Origin: an uncultured bacterium
Lineage (GTDB): Bacteria > Verrucomicrobiota > Verrucomicrobiia > CAIQCK01
Direction: 5' to 3'
NCBI GenBank assembly: GCA_903870275.1
Contig: CAIQCK010000010.1
Coordinates: forward strand, 1 to 64,000
Length of the DNA: 64,000 nucleotides
The notes below the pieces were generated by a model that was not told where the DNA came from, searched no databases, and saw only the letters and a program-made list of their open reading frames with translations. Shown here piece after piece: positions 53,630 to 63,937 of the stretch (its first letter is position 1; each line of letters begins with the position of its first letter). The position numbers and the translations under genes were made by a program.

Positions 53630-56317
53630 TCAAACAGTGACGGGACTTGCCTTTTCAGGATTGATGCCCAGTTCCTTGACCGCCTTCTGTGGCACATCGC
53701 GCTTGATGTGGCCGTCGCGGGCCAGTGCGTGCAACGCCGCCAGAGTCACGTAGCGCGCGTCCACCTCGAAGAAATCGCGCAGCGCCGTGCGGTCCTCGCT
53801 GCGGCCGAAGCCGTCGGTGCCGAGCGCCACGAGCGGTCCCGGCAGCCAGCGCGCGATCGAGTCGGGCAGCATTTTCACGTAATCCGACGCGGCGACGAAA
53901 ACGTGCGGGCCATCGCCGAACGCGGTGGTGACATAGGGCACGCGCGGTGTTTCCTGCGGATGCAGCAGGTTCCAACGCTCGCACTCCAGCGCGTCGCGGT
54001 GGAGCTGCTTGTAACTGGTGATCGACCATACATCGGCGGCGACACCGTATTTTTCGGCGAGCGTCTTTTGCGCCTTGACGGTTTCGTTGAGAATCGAGCC
54101 GCTGCCGAGCAGGTGCAGCTTCGGTTTGCCCTTCGCCGTGCCGCCGCTTTCGCGCAGCCGATACGCGCCGCGCAGGATGCCCGCCTCCGCGCCGGCGGGC
54201 ATCGGCGGGTGTGTGTAGGCTTCGTTGCCGACCGTGATGTAGTAGAAAACGTTTTCGTTGTTCCGATACATCCGCCGGATGCCGTCCTGCACGATCACGG
54301 CGATCTCGTAGTTGTAAGCAGGGTCGTAGGCGAGCAGGTTCGGCACCGGTTCGGCCAACAGGTGGCTGTGGCCGTCCTGATGTTGCAGTCCTTCGCCGGC
54401 GAGCGTCGTGCGGCCGGCGGTGCCGCCGACGAGGAAGCCGCGGCAGCGCATGTCGCCCGCAGCCCAGACCAAATCGCCCACGCGTTGCATGCCGAACATC
54501 GAGTAGAAAATGAAAAACGGAATCGCCGGCACACCGTAGTTCGCATAAGCCGTGCCCGCCGCGAGGAACGAGCAGAGCGAGCCGGCCTCAGTGATGCCTT
54601 CCTCGAGAATCTGACCGTTCTGCGCCTCCTTGTAGTAGAGGAAACTCGCTGCGTCCACCGGCTCGTAGAGCTGGCCGACGTGCGAGTAGATGCCGCACTC
54701 GCGGAACAGCGCGTCCATGCCGAATGTGCGCGCCTCGTCTGGCACGATCGGCACGACGTGGCGGCCGAGGTCCTTGTCCTTGAGGAGCTTGGCGAGCAGC
54801 CGCACAAACGCCATCGTCGTGGACGACGCGCGCTCGCCGGTGCCCTTGACGAACTCCTCCATCACTTTCTCCTTCGGCGGCTCAAAGTTGCAGGTGATCG
54901 TGCGGCGCTGGGGCACGAACCCGCCCAGCGCGCGTCGGCGGTCGAGCAGGTATTGCATCTCGGCGCTGTCCGGCGCGGGCTTGTAGAACGGCGCTTTCGC
55001 CACCTGGTCGTCTGAAATCGGAATGGCAAACCGGTTGCGGAACTTCAGCAGCTCCTCGTCGTTGAGTTTTTTCTGCTGGTGCGTGATGTTGCGGCCTTCG
55101 CCGGCCTCGCCGAGACCGTAGCCTTTGATCGTGCGGGCGAGGATGCACGTCGGCGCGCCCTGTGTCTCAACGGCGGATTTGTAGGCGGCGAAAACCTTGT
55201 CCGTGTCATGGCCGCCGAGCCGCATGTGCCAGAGGTCGTCGTCGGACATGTGCTCCACCATCTTCAGCAGGTGCTCGTCCGCGCCATAGAAATGCTTGCG
55301 GATGTAAGCGCCGCCTTCGACGGAGTATTTCTGATATTCGCCGTCCACCACTTCGCCGCAACGTTGTGCCAGCAGGTTGTCGCGGTCCTTGGCGAAGAGC
55401 GGGTCCCAGTCGCCGCCCCAGACGCACTTGATGACGTTCCAGCCGGAGCCGCGGAAGTCCGCCTCCAGTTCCTGAATAATCTTCCCGTTGCCGCGCACCG
55501 GGCCGTCGAGGCGCTGGAGGTTGCAGTTGATGACAAAGATGAGGTTGTCGAGCTTCTCGCGCGACGCGAGCGAGATGGAGCCGAGCGATTCCGGTTCGTC
55601 GCACTCGCCGTCGCCGAGGAACGCCCAGACCTTCGCGCCGCGGGCCTTGTGCAGGCCGCGGTCTTCGAGATAGCGCATGAACCGTGCCTGGTAGATCGCC
55701 TGCAACGGGCCGAGGCCCATCGAGACGGTCGGGAACTGCCAGAAGTCCGGCATCAGCCACGGATGCGGATACGACGAGAGGCCGCCGCCGGGCCGCAGTT
55801 CGCGGCGGAAATTTTCCAACCGCTTCTCCGTCAGCCGTCCTTCGAGAAACGCGCGGGCGTAGATGCCCGGCGTGGCGTGGCCCTGGAAATAAATCAGGTC
55901 GCCGCCGCACTCGTGGTCGGGGCCGCGGAAGAAATGATTGAAGCCGACCTCGTAAAGCGTCGCGGAGGAGGCGTAGGTGGAGATGTGGCCGCCGATGCCG
56001 GCGCTCTCGCGGTTGGCGCGCACCACCATGGCCATCGCGTTCCAGCGGAGGATGCTCTTGATGCGCCGTTCGATGTTGCGGCTGCCGGGGTAGGGCGGCT
56101 GCGCGCTGGCGGGGATGCTGTTGATGTAAGGCGTTTCCGAGGTGACCGGCAGCGTGACGCCGGCCTTCTGGGCGCGGATTTGCAGCGCGTGCAGCAACCG
56201 GCGCGTCCGCTCCGGCCCGCGCGCGGCCAGCACGTCGTCCAGCGACTCCAGCCAGTCGCGCGTTTCCATTGCCTCGGCGGCGTCTTTGTTCGATAACGGT
56301 TCGTTCATCTTGTCCAT
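53630..56317 (-). CDS. aceE: Pyruvate dehydrogenase E1 (homodimeric AceE type)
   Basis: PYINSIPASAQPPYPGSRNIERRIKSILRWNAMAMVVRANRESAGIGGHISTYAS; WAFLGDGECDEPESLGSISLASREKLDNLIFVINCNLQRLDGPVRGNGKIIQELE. Confidence 0.97.
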   Translation of the reverse strand: MDKMNEPLSNKDAAEAMETRDWLESLDDVLAARGPERTRRLLHALQIRAQKAGVTLPVTSETPYINSIPASAQPPYPGSRNIERRIKSILRWNAMAMVVRANRESAGIGGHISTYASSATLYEVGFNHFFRGPDHECGGDLIYFQGHATPGIYARAFLEGRLTEKRLENFRRELRPGGGLSSYPHPWLMPDFWQFPTVSMGLGPLQAIYQARFMRYLEDRGLHKARGAKVWAFLGDGECDEPESLGSISLASREKLDNLIFVINCNLQRLDGPVRGNGKIIQELEADFRGSGWNVIKCVWGGDWDPLFAKDRDNLLAQRCGEVVDGEYQKYSVEGGAYIRKHFYGADEHLLKMVEHMSDDDLWHMRLGGHDTDKVFAAYKSAVETQGAPTCILARTIKGYGLGEAGEGRNITHQQKKLNDEELLKFRNRFAIPISDDQVAKAPFYKPAPDSAEMQYLLDRRRALGGFVPQRRTITCNFEPPKEKVMEEFVKGTGERASSTTMAFVRLLAKLLKDKDLGRHVVPIVPDEARTFGMDALFRECGIYSHVGQLYEPVDAASFLYYKEAQNGQILEEGITEAGSLCSFLAAGTAYANYGVPAIPFFIFYSMFGMQRVGDLVWAAGDMRCRGFLVGGTAGRTTLAGEGLQHQDGHSHLLAEPVPNLLAYDPAYNYEIAVIVQDGIRRMYRNNENVFYYITVGNEAYTHPPMPAGAEAGILRGAYRLRESGGTAKGKPKLHLLGSGSILNETVKAQKTLAEKYGVAADVWSITSYKQLHRDALECERWNLLHPQETPRVPYVTTAFGDGPHVFVAASDYVKMLPDSIARWLPGPLVALGTDGFGRSEDRTALRDFFEVDARYVTLAALHALARDGHIKRDVPQKAVKELGINPEKASPVTV

Positions 56318-56529
56318 GTCGTGTTGGCCTCGGGGAAAAAACCGGGGCCAAATACATCTTCCTCAGTCCGGGTGAAGAGTTACTTAACAGCTTAACCCGC
56401 CTCCGCGCAAGTACTGCCGGCAAAAAGGCTTTGGGGCAAAGGGAAGCCGCTCTGTCGCCGGCGCGCAGGCCAGCCGTGCCTGTTTCTTGCCTGCGCTGCG
56501 TGGTTTGGTGGAAACGGCGGGCTTTGAGT

Positions 56530-57654
56530 TTACACGACAGGCAGGGTGAACCAGAAGGTGCTGCCTTTGCCGACTTCGCTCACAATGCCGATCTGGCCGC
56601 CATGGGCTTCGATGGCCAGTTTGCAGAAGGCCAGCCCCAAGCCGGTCGAATACCCGTGCGCGCCTTTGTCGAGCGCGCCAAACTTCTCGAAGATCTTCGT
56701 ATGATGTTCGGCGGGAATGCCCTCGCCGGTGTCCGTCACGGCCAGCCGCGCGCTCGCGCCGTCACGGCTCACGATGATGCGCACGTCGCCGAAGTCCGGC
56801 GTGAACTTCAGGGCGTTGGCGAGCAGGTTGGTCATCACGCGTTCGATGACCTCCTTGTCGGCTTTGACCATGACCGGTTCCGACGGTGCCTCGATGCTCA
56901 AATGCCGTTGGCGCACCAGGGAACCGAGCAGAGCCATGACGGTTTTGGCCAGCGTGGTCAAGTCATACGCCTGCCGGTTCAGCGGCATTTGGCCCGATTC
57001 GAGCCGGTTCACGTCCAAAGCCGCCAGGATCAACCGCATCATCTTCTCTGCGTTCTGCTGAACAACATCCAAAAAATTGGATTCCGCCGCGCTAAGTTTC
57101 CCTGTGGTTTTCGTCTTGAGCACATCCAGATAGCCGAGCATTCCCGCCAGGGGCGATCGCAGGTCGTGGATGATCATGAGGACCAGACTGTCGCGAAGCG
57201 ATTCAAGCTGGCGGAGGCGATTGTAGTTTTCTTCCAATTCCGCTTTTTGGCGGCGTTCGGCTTCCGCCAGGCGCGCGCGCTCGTCCTCCGCCGCCTTGAG
57301 CTTCACGGCGTTGCCCACGCGGTGCAGGATGTCCTCCTTGACGATCGGTTTGGTCAGGTAGTCGTAGGCGCCAACCCGCACGGTGGCTGCGGCGGTTTCC
57401 ATGGTGGGCTGGCCCGTCATCAGAATGACTTTCACGCGAGGCCATTGCTGACGGATCATTTCAAGAAGTTCCACGCCTGTGAGGCGCGGCATGATAATGT
57501 CCGTCACCACCACGTCAAAGGCCCCGTCCTTCAGCCATTGCTGTGCTGCAGGGACGTGTTCGGCAAGTTCGACCTCGTAGCCGGCCTTGCGCAGAAATAT
57601 GCCCAGGGTTTCCCGGATGCTCTCTTCATCATCCACTACCAGAATGCGCGCCAT
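56530..57654 (-). CDS. Hybrid REC-histidine kinase
   Basis: ILVVDDEESIRETLGIFLRKAGYEV...VVVTDIIMPRLTG...LVLMIIHDLRSPLAGMLGYL...GLGLAFCKLAIEAHGG. Confidence 0.92.
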   Translation of the reverse strand: MARILVVDDEESIRETLGIFLRKAGYEVELAEHVPAAQQWLKDGAFDVVVTDIIMPRLTGVELLEMIRQQWPRVKVILMTGQPTMETAAATVRVGAYDYLTKPIVKEDILHRVGNAVKLKAAEDERARLAEAERRQKAELEENYNRLRQLESLRDSLVLMIIHDLRSPLAGMLGYLDVLKTKTTGKLSAAESNFLDVVQQNAEKMMRLILAALDVNRLESGQMPLNRQAYDLTTLAKTVMALLGSLVRQRHLSIEAPSEPVMVKADKEVIERVMTNLLANALKFTPDFGDVRIIVSRDGASARLAVTDTGEGIPAEHHTKIFEKFGALDKGAHGYSTGLGLAFCKLAIEAHGGQIGIVSEVGKGSTFWFTLPVV

Positions 57655-57663
57655 GATTCTCCT

Positions 57664-60600
57664 TTAGCTTTTCACCGGCAAATCCAGATAGAAGCGGGTG
57701 TAATGTCCCTTCTCGGTTTCAAAATGCAGTTCTCCGCCATGCTCCTTGACGATACCGTAGCTGATCGAAAGTCCCAAGCCGGTTCCCTGGCCCGCGGGCT
57801 TGGTGGTGTAGAAAGGATCGAAAACGCGATCACGAACGTTCGTTGCGATTCCCGTGCCGTGGTCTTCGATGGTGGTCCGGATCCAGGGCGCGCCATTCTT
57901 CTCAAACAAACGGGCGCTGACGTGGATCGTCTTGTTCTCATGGTAACCCGGATACTTTTCGTTCAGGGCGTCCCGTGCGTTCGTCAGCAGATTCACCACC
58001 ACCTGCTCCAACTGCTGGCTGCGGCACTGCATTTGAGGCAGATCCTCCGGAATCTCCACCACCAGGGTGATCTGGTCGTGCCGGATCACCGTTTGCACCA
58101 GCATGAGAGCGGCTTTGATGATGTCATTGAGATGGGCCTGACTGCGTCCTTTCGCGTCTTGCCGCGAGAAGGCCAGCAAATTCCGGACGATCAGCGCCAC
58201 GCGTGCCGCTTCCTTCCTGATCTTGGCCAAGTGCTCTTGCAGGCTGCTATCGGACGGCAGCTCGTCGGAGATCAACTGCGCGTAGTTGATGATGCCGTTG
58301 ATGGGATTGTTGATCTCATGGGCCACGCCTCCTGCCAGCGTGCCGACGGCCTTCATTTTCTGCGCCTGCCGGAGCTGGTTCTCTATCGCGACCTCGTGGG
58401 TCACATCGAGCTTGATGGCCACGTAATTGATGATGGCGCCGGTGGTGTCGCGGACAGGCGTAATGGTGGCGTTTTCTTCGTAAAGCGTACCGTCTTTCTT
58501 CTTGTTGATGATATGGCCGCGCCAGACCTCCCCGCGGGTGAGGACCTCCCACATCTGCCGATAGAAGGCGTCACTGTGTTTGCCGCTCTTGAGGATGCGC
58601 GGGTTTTGCCCGATGGCTTCCTGCTGTGTGTAGCCCGTGGTCTTTTCGAAGGCCGGGTTGACATACAGGATCGTGCCGGCGGAGTCCGAGATGACGATGG
58701 TCTCCGCCGCTTGCTCGACGGCCATGGCCAGCCTCGTGTGCGATTCCAACGCCCGCTTGCGCTCGGTGATGTCGAAAAACGTTACAACCGAACCGACGAG
58801 TTCCTCGCCGCGGCGCACAGGATAAAACCAGTATTCCACGGGGAAGCACGTCCCATCGGCGCGCCAGTAATACTGGTCGTCCGCATGACGGGATTCTCCC
58901 CGGCGGCGCCCGAGCCGGATTCCGGACGCATCCTCGCGCAACGGTGTGCCATCCGGATGGCTGTGGTGGATGAGAGTGTGCATGTTCTTGCCCAGCAGGT
59001 CGCGCGCCTCCGCATAGCCCAACAGGCGCAGACAGGCCATGTTACAGAACGTGAAATTCCCGGCCATGTCCAAACCGAAAATGCCCTCGGCCGTGGATGC
59101 CATCAATAGCAGCACTTGTTCTTCACTCTTCCGCAAGGCCGTCTCTGCTTGCTTGCGCTCGGTGATGTCTCTGGCTACACCGACGGCAACCCATCGGCCT
59201 TCCAGCTTCACGGACGCCAGGGAAAGCTCGATGGGAAATTCCTCCCCGCCCTTTCGAACCGCAACCAGTTCCACGGTCTCGCCAACCGCGCCCCCCTCGC
59301 CTGTTTCCCGCCATTTCGGAAAAGCTTCGCGAAATCTCGGCATATACAGAGCCGGTGTAAGGAACTGGTGCATGTTTTTGCCGAAGACCTCTGCGGCGGA
59401 ATATCCGAAAATGGCTTCGGCAGCGGGATTCCAGAAGGAAATATTCCCCTCATCGTTGATCAGGATAACCGCATCTTTGGCCGAGTCGGTGATGGCGCGT
59501 AATTTCTTTTCGTTCTCCCGCAAGGCCGTCTCCGCTTGCTTGCGCACGGTGATGTCGCGACACAAGGACAGGATCCTGGCGGAGTCGCCTTTGCCCACCA
59601 CTGTCGCGTTGATCTCAACGGGGGTGATTTGCCCCTTCCGGTTCACGTAATCAATTTCCAGGTTTCGGATAAAACCCTGCTCGACACACTTCCTCAATTC
59701 GGCGGCATTTCGCTCACTGTCGTAGGGGGCCGTCCATTTCAGGAAGCTGTGGCCAAGGATTTCCTCCAATTTGCCATGGCCCGACAGCCGGACATATTCC
59801 GGATTGGCGTCCAGGACTTTGCCTTGGGCATCCAGAGTGAGAAAACCCGTGTTGGTGGTTTCGACCAAGGCCCGGTATTTTTCTTCGCTCTGGCGCAATG
59901 CCTGGTCCGCCTGATGGCGCTCGGTGATATCCCAGAAAATTCCCAAAATGCCCGTGCAATTTCCATGCTCATCTCGGACGGGTGTTTTGATGGCGCGAAC
60001 CGTCAGGGTCTTTCCACCATGGGAGTTGGTCTCATCGAACTCCTCCATCTGTCCCGTCTTTATCACATGGCGGTCGTCGGCCCGATATTTGTCCGCCAGT
60101 TCCCGCGGGTAAAAGTCATAGTCGGTCTTGCCGGCGACCTCGTCGGACTTGATCCCCAAGTCACGGGCGAAGTTCTCGTTGCAGGAGACAAAAGACGAGT
60201 TGCAGTCTTTGAGGAATACTCTCTGCGGCAGGTTCTCCACCAGCACCCGGTATTTGGCCTCGCTCTGGCGCAACTGCATCTCCGCCCGCCGGCGTTGCCG
60301 GCGTTGCTCGGCTTCGCGCAGCGCGCGTTCCACAGCCGGCACCAGGCGCTTCAGGTTGTCTTTCCTCAGATAATCATCCGCGCCGGCTTTCATGACGCCG
60401 ACCGCCACCTCCTCGCCCACCGTGCCGGTGACCAGGATGAACGGGATGTCCACCGCGCTTTCCCGGAGCAGTTGCAGTGCGACCAGTCCGTCAAACTGCG
60501 GCATTTTGTAATCCGAGATGACGATATCCCACGTTTCGCGCTCAAGGGCCGAGCGCATGGCATCGGCGGCCTGCACGCGTTCCGAAATCACGTCGTAGCC

Positions 60601-60708
60601 GCCTCGGCGCAGTTCCTCCAGGATCAACAGCGCGTCGCGGGCCGAATCCTCGGCCATCAGAAGATGAAGCGACTTGCTCATATTGTGATCTTGTTCGTTT
60701 GGCGACAT
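57664..60708 (-). CDS. REC-multi-PAS hybrid sensor histidine kinase
   Basis: N-terminal REC, several PAS/PAC repeats (ITERKQAE, ITERHQAD, DITVRKQAE), LAGGVAHEINNPINGIINYAQL, GTGLGLSISYGIVKEHGG. Confidence 0.93.
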   Translation of the reverse strand: MSPNEQDHNMSKSLHLLMAEDSARDALLILEELRRGGYDVISERVQAADAMRSALERETWDIVISDYKMPQFDGLVALQLLRESAVDIPFILVTGTVGEEVAVGVMKAGADDYLRKDNLKRLVPAVERALREAEQRRQRRRAEMQLRQSEAKYRVLVENLPQRVFLKDCNSSFVSCNENFARDLGIKSDEVAGKTDYDFYPRELADKYRADDRHVIKTGQMEEFDETNSHGGKTLTVRAIKTPVRDEHGNCTGILGIFWDITERHQADQALRQSEEKYRALVETTNTGFLTLDAQGKVLDANPEYVRLSGHGKLEEILGHSFLKWTAPYDSERNAAELRKCVEQGFIRNLEIDYVNRKGQITPVEINATVVGKGDSARILSLCRDITVRKQAETALRENEKKLRAITDSAKDAVILINDEGNISFWNPAAEAIFGYSAAEVFGKNMHQFLTPALYMPRFREAFPKWRETGEGGAVGETVELVAVRKGGEEFPIELSLASVKLEGRWVAVGVARDITERKQAETALRKSEEQVLLLMASTAEGIFGLDMAGNFTFCNMACLRLLGYAEARDLLGKNMHTLIHHSHPDGTPLREDASGIRLGRRRGESRHADDQYYWRADGTCFPVEYWFYPVRRGEELVGSVVTFFDITERKRALESHTRLAMAVEQAAETIVISDSAGTILYVNPAFEKTTGYTQQEAIGQNPRILKSGKHSDAFYRQMWEVLTRGEVWRGHIINKKKDGTLYEENATITPVRDTTGAIINYVAIKLDVTHEVAIENQLRQAQKMKAVGTLAGGVAHEINNPINGIINYAQLISDELPSDSSLQEHLAKIRKEAARVALIVRNLLAFSRQDAKGRSQAHLNDIIKAALMLVQTVIRHDQITLVVEIPEDLPQMQCRSQQLEQVVVNLLTNARDALNEKYPGYHENKTIHVSARLFEKNGAPWIRTTIEDHGTGIATNVRDRVFDPFYTTKPAGQGTGLGLSISYGIVKEHGGELHFETEKGHYTRFYLDLPVKS

Positions 60709-60940
60709 CCGCCTTCTTCAGGCAAAACCAAGACAACGCAAGTCCTATCATCCCCGCGACGTATTGACGAGCCTTTTTGACTTGTCCATCACCGCCGGCA
60801 AGGCGGAGGAGACGCGAAAGGCGCGGTAGCAGAAAAAATGAGCCATCCTTGTTGCCAATTGCAAAAAAACGGATAATGTTCGCGCGCGGTTATGAAAGGC
60901 GTCAGCGAAGACAAGGAGTGCTCAACATCCAAGGAAACGT

Positions 60941-62236
60941 ATGGACAAAGTCGCGAAGCTGGAGATTGATGGAAAAGTTCACGAACTGCCGATTGTGGTC
61001 GGCTCGGAAGGCGAACGCGGGATTGACATCAGCGCGTTGCGCCAGGCCACCGGCTGCATCACGCTCGACGACGGCTACGGCAACACCGGGTCCTGTCAGA
61101 GCAACATCACTTTCATTGACGGTGAGAAGGGCATCCTGCGTTACCGCGGGATTCCCATCGAGGTGCTCGCGGAGAAATCGTTTTTCATCGAGACGGCGTA
61201 TCTGCTGATCTACGGCTACCTGCCGACCCACAAGGAGTTGCGGCGGTTTTCGGAGTTGCTGACGCAGAACGAGATGCTGCACGAGGACCTGAAGTTCCAC
61301 TTCGAGGGCTTCCCCGCGCACGCGCATCCGATGGCGATCCTCTCCTCGATGATCAACGCCACGAGCTGCTTCGTGCCGGGCGTGCTGGACGCGTATGATC
61401 CGACGGTGTTCGAGTCGCAGGCGGCGCGGTTGCTGGCGAAGGTGCGCACGATTGCGGCGTTCGCCTACCGCAAGTCGCGCGGGCTGCCGATCATGTATCC
61501 GAAGCCGGTTTACAAATACACGGCCAACTTCCTGCACATGATGTTCTCGGAGCCGTATCAGGACTACGACTTGAACCCGGAGGTGGTGAAGGCGCTCGAT
61601 CTGATTTTCGTGCTGCACGCCGACCACGAGCAAAACTGCTCGACCGCGACGGTGCGCATGATCGCGTCGAGCCAGGCCAACATTTTCGCGTGCGCGGCCG
61701 GCGGCGTTTGCGCGCTGTGGGGGCCGCTGCACGGCGGCGCCAACCAGGCGGTGATCGAGATGCTGGAGCAGATCCATCGCGACGGCGACGACGGCTCGAA
61801 GTTCATCGCCGCCGCCAAAGACAAGAAGAGCGGCAAGCGGTTGATGGGTTTCGGCCACCGCGTTTACAAGAACTACGACCCGCGCGCCAAAATCATCAAG
61901 GCGCAATGCGACAAGGTGCTCGGCCTGCTCAAGATCAGCGATCCCCTGTTGGACATCGCCAAGCGGCTGGAGGCGGCGGCGCTGCACGATTCGTATTTCG
62001 TCGAGCGCAAGCTCTACCCGAACGTGGATTTCTACAGCGGCATCATCATGCGCGCCATCGGCATCCCGCTGGAAATGTTCACGGTCATGTTCGCCATCGG
62101 CCGCATGCCGGGCTGGATTGCGAACTACAAGGAAGTGATGGACGCGACCAACGGTCGCATCAGCCGCCCGCGCCAGATTTACACGGGGCCGACCGAGCAG
62201 CCTTATGTGTCGATAGACAAGCGCGGGAAGAAATAA
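60941..62236 (+). CDS. gltA: Citrate synthase
   Basis: GILRYRGIPIEVLAEKSFFIETAYLLIYGYLP, HADHEQNCSTATVRMIASSQANIFACAAGGVCALWGPLHGGANQAV, MGFGHRVYKNYDPRA. Confidence 0.97.
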   Translation: MDKVAKLEIDGKVHELPIVVGSEGERGIDISALRQATGCITLDDGYGNTGSCQSNITFIDGEKGILRYRGIPIEVLAEKSFFIETAYLLIYGYLPTHKELRRFSELLTQNEMLHEDLKFHFEGFPAHAHPMAILSSMINATSCFVPGVLDAYDPTVFESQAARLLAKVRTIAAFAYRKSRGLPIMYPKPVYKYTANFLHMMFSEPYQDYDLNPEVVKALDLIFVLHADHEQNCSTATVRMIASSQANIFACAAGGVCALWGPLHGGANQAVIEMLEQIHRDGDDGSKFIAAAKDKKSGKRLMGFGHRVYKNYDPRAKIIKAQCDKVLGLLKISDPLLDIAKRLEAAALHDSYFVERKLYPNVDFYSGIIMRAIGIPLEMFTVMFAIGRMPGWIANYKEVMDATNGRISRPRQIYTGPTEQPYVSIDKRGKK

Positions 62237-62250
62237 CGCGGAGCGCGCCG

Positions 62251-62778
62251 CTACTTGCGGTCGAAGAACGGGTTCTTGCCCGTGACGCTCAACGGGATGG
62301 CAAGCGCCTGCTTGACGTTCTCGCCGAAAAACTTCAACTCGATGCACGCGCGCGCGATGGAATACATCACCCGGTTGTCCATGTGCAGCTCCGCGGCCAG
62401 CGCGGCGGCCGAGCCGATGGCGATGCCGAGGTCCATGGAGTTGAAGGCGCAAACGCCGCCCCGCTGCCGCAGCTCGTCGCAGGTCGGGCAGCCGCACATG
62501 CCGCAGTTGAGATCGGCGGGGTTGGAGGCGACGCCGATCACAAGAATGGCCGGGGAGTTGGCGATATTGCCGGCGTCGCGCTCACAGAACGCCCGGTTTT
62601 CGCGCCGGGCAATTTCCACCATCTTCGCCGCCACCTGCGCCCGCGTGTCCGGGTCGTCAATGACGATGGTGGAGATGTTGTCAATGCCGCGCGCTTTCGG
62701 CGCCGTGCGCGCCGCCGCGGCCATGGCCGCCAGCGCGTTCACCGCGGCGTGTTTCTCGTATTCAGCGGAGTTGTTCAT
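62251..62778 (-). CDS. DUF2148 ferredoxin-like domain protein
   Basis: ARTAPKARGIDNISTIVID...CGMCGCPTCDELRQRGGVCAFNSMDLGIAIGSAAALAAELHMDNRVMYSIARA. Confidence 0.85.
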   Translation of the reverse strand: MNNSAEYEKHAAVNALAAMAAAARTAPKARGIDNISTIVIDDPDTRAQVAAKMVEIARRENRAFCERDAGNIANSPAILVIGVASNPADLNCGMCGCPTCDELRQRGGVCAFNSMDLGIAIGSAAALAAELHMDNRVMYSIARACIELKFFGENVKQALAIPLSVTGKNPFFDRK

Positions 62779-62813
62779 GGGAGTTCCTCTTATACCATCT
62801 GGAGTTTGTTTTG

Positions 62814-62886
62814 CACTGTAGCGGCGGTCTATGACCGCCGAAATTCCGATGGCAACAGCCGGCGGTCATAGACCGCCGCTACAGTC
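62814..62886. repeat. REP-like palindrome pair, family A, uninterrupted copy
   Basis: actgtagcggcggtctatgaccgccg ... cggcggtcatagaccgccgctacagtc. Confidence 0.9.
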
Positions 62887-62914
62887 ATCGCACAGTTCTC
62901 ATCTACAATTGACC

Positions 62915-63937
62915 TTATTTCTTTGCGGCGAGCAGTTCGTTCACCTTCGCCATCACCTGGAAGGCGTCGGCGATGTAGAGCACGTCCGCCTTGCCTCGCG
63001 CCCAGCCGCAGTTCGGGTCGAGATCAATCGCGCGGCGCTCGTTGACGAAGCGCCAGCCGACCGTGTGCGGCTCCTCGCCGTGGCAGCACGTGGACAGTCC
63101 CTTCGGATGGCGCGGCGTCGAGCCGGTCTGGCCAATCTGGTGCAGATGCGTCATGAACGGCAGCACCGCCTGGCCTTCGCCGCTGAGGTCCACGAGAGAC
63201 TTGCTGCTGCCGAGCGACGCCTTGGTCAGCCGCAGGAAATCGAGGATGTGTTTCTCGGCTTCGGCGATGTGAGCCTTGCCATCGGGCTGCGTCTTGGTCC
63301 AGCCGGCGCCGGCGACCAGCAGCATGGCGGCGTCGGGACGAATCGTCTGTTGGTCCGCCGCGGGCGCATGGATGCCGGTGACGGTTGTGCGCTTGCAGGC
63401 GTCGCTGAGGGTGACGGCGACGGCCTCGACGGCGGCGGAACCGGCGCTGCCTTTCCACGCTTCGCAACAGCCGCTTTCGAGCGCGATGACCCACGGCCGC
63501 TGCGTGCGTTGGAGGACCGCCTCCATGCGCTGGCGGTAATACCAGCGATTGACCGCGACGGCGCCGTTGGCGGCGGTTACGGCGGTGACGTGCGTGTCCG
63601 CGCGTCCGCCGAGCCGGTGCGCGACGCCCGCGAGCACGCGGTTCCAGCGCGACGTGGCCGGGGCGATGACGATGGCCGCGCCAGCCGCTTTGCAGACGGC
63701 CTCCGCTGCGGCGGCGTCGGTGGCGTAGCGCGGCTGTTTGAAATCCGCGCCGGTCGCGCCGAGGAACTTCACCGCGCCGCACGATGCGATGCTGTTGGCC
63801 GCGGCCTGGACGTTTTCACCGACGAGGCCGACGACGAACGCGCCGCCGAGTTGCTTGGCCGCGCCGATGGCTTCCAGCGCCGGCTTGGCGAGCGAGCCGT
63901 CGGTTTCCGTGTGAGCAAGAACAAGAATGGTTTCCAT
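62915..63937 (-). CDS. Electron transfer flavoprotein alpha subunit/FixB-like
   Basis: METILVLAHTETDGSLAKPALEAIGAAKQLGGAFVVGLVG...YIADAFQVMAKVNELLAAKK. Confidence 0.8.
   Translation of the reverse strand: METILVLAHTETDGSLAKPALEAIGAAKQLGGAFVVGLVGENVQAAANSIASCGAVKFLGATGADFKQPRYATDAAAAEAVCKAAGAAIVIAPATSRWNRVLAGVAHRLGGRADTHVTAVTAANGAVAVNRWYYRQRMEAVLQRTQRPWVIALESGCCEAWKGSAGSAAVEAVAVTLSDACKRTTVTGIHAPAADQQTIRPDAAMLLVAGAGWTKTQPDGKAHIAEAEKHILDFLRLTKASLGSSKSLVDLSGEGQAVLPFMTHLHQIGQTGSTPRHPKGLSTCCHGEEPHTVGWRFVNERRAIDLDPNCGWARGKADVLYIADAFQVMAKVNELLAAKK

Noticed and set aside
56269-59109. 946-aa plus-strand ORF
   Set aside because: Antisense to two histidine kinase genes with unambiguous motifs.
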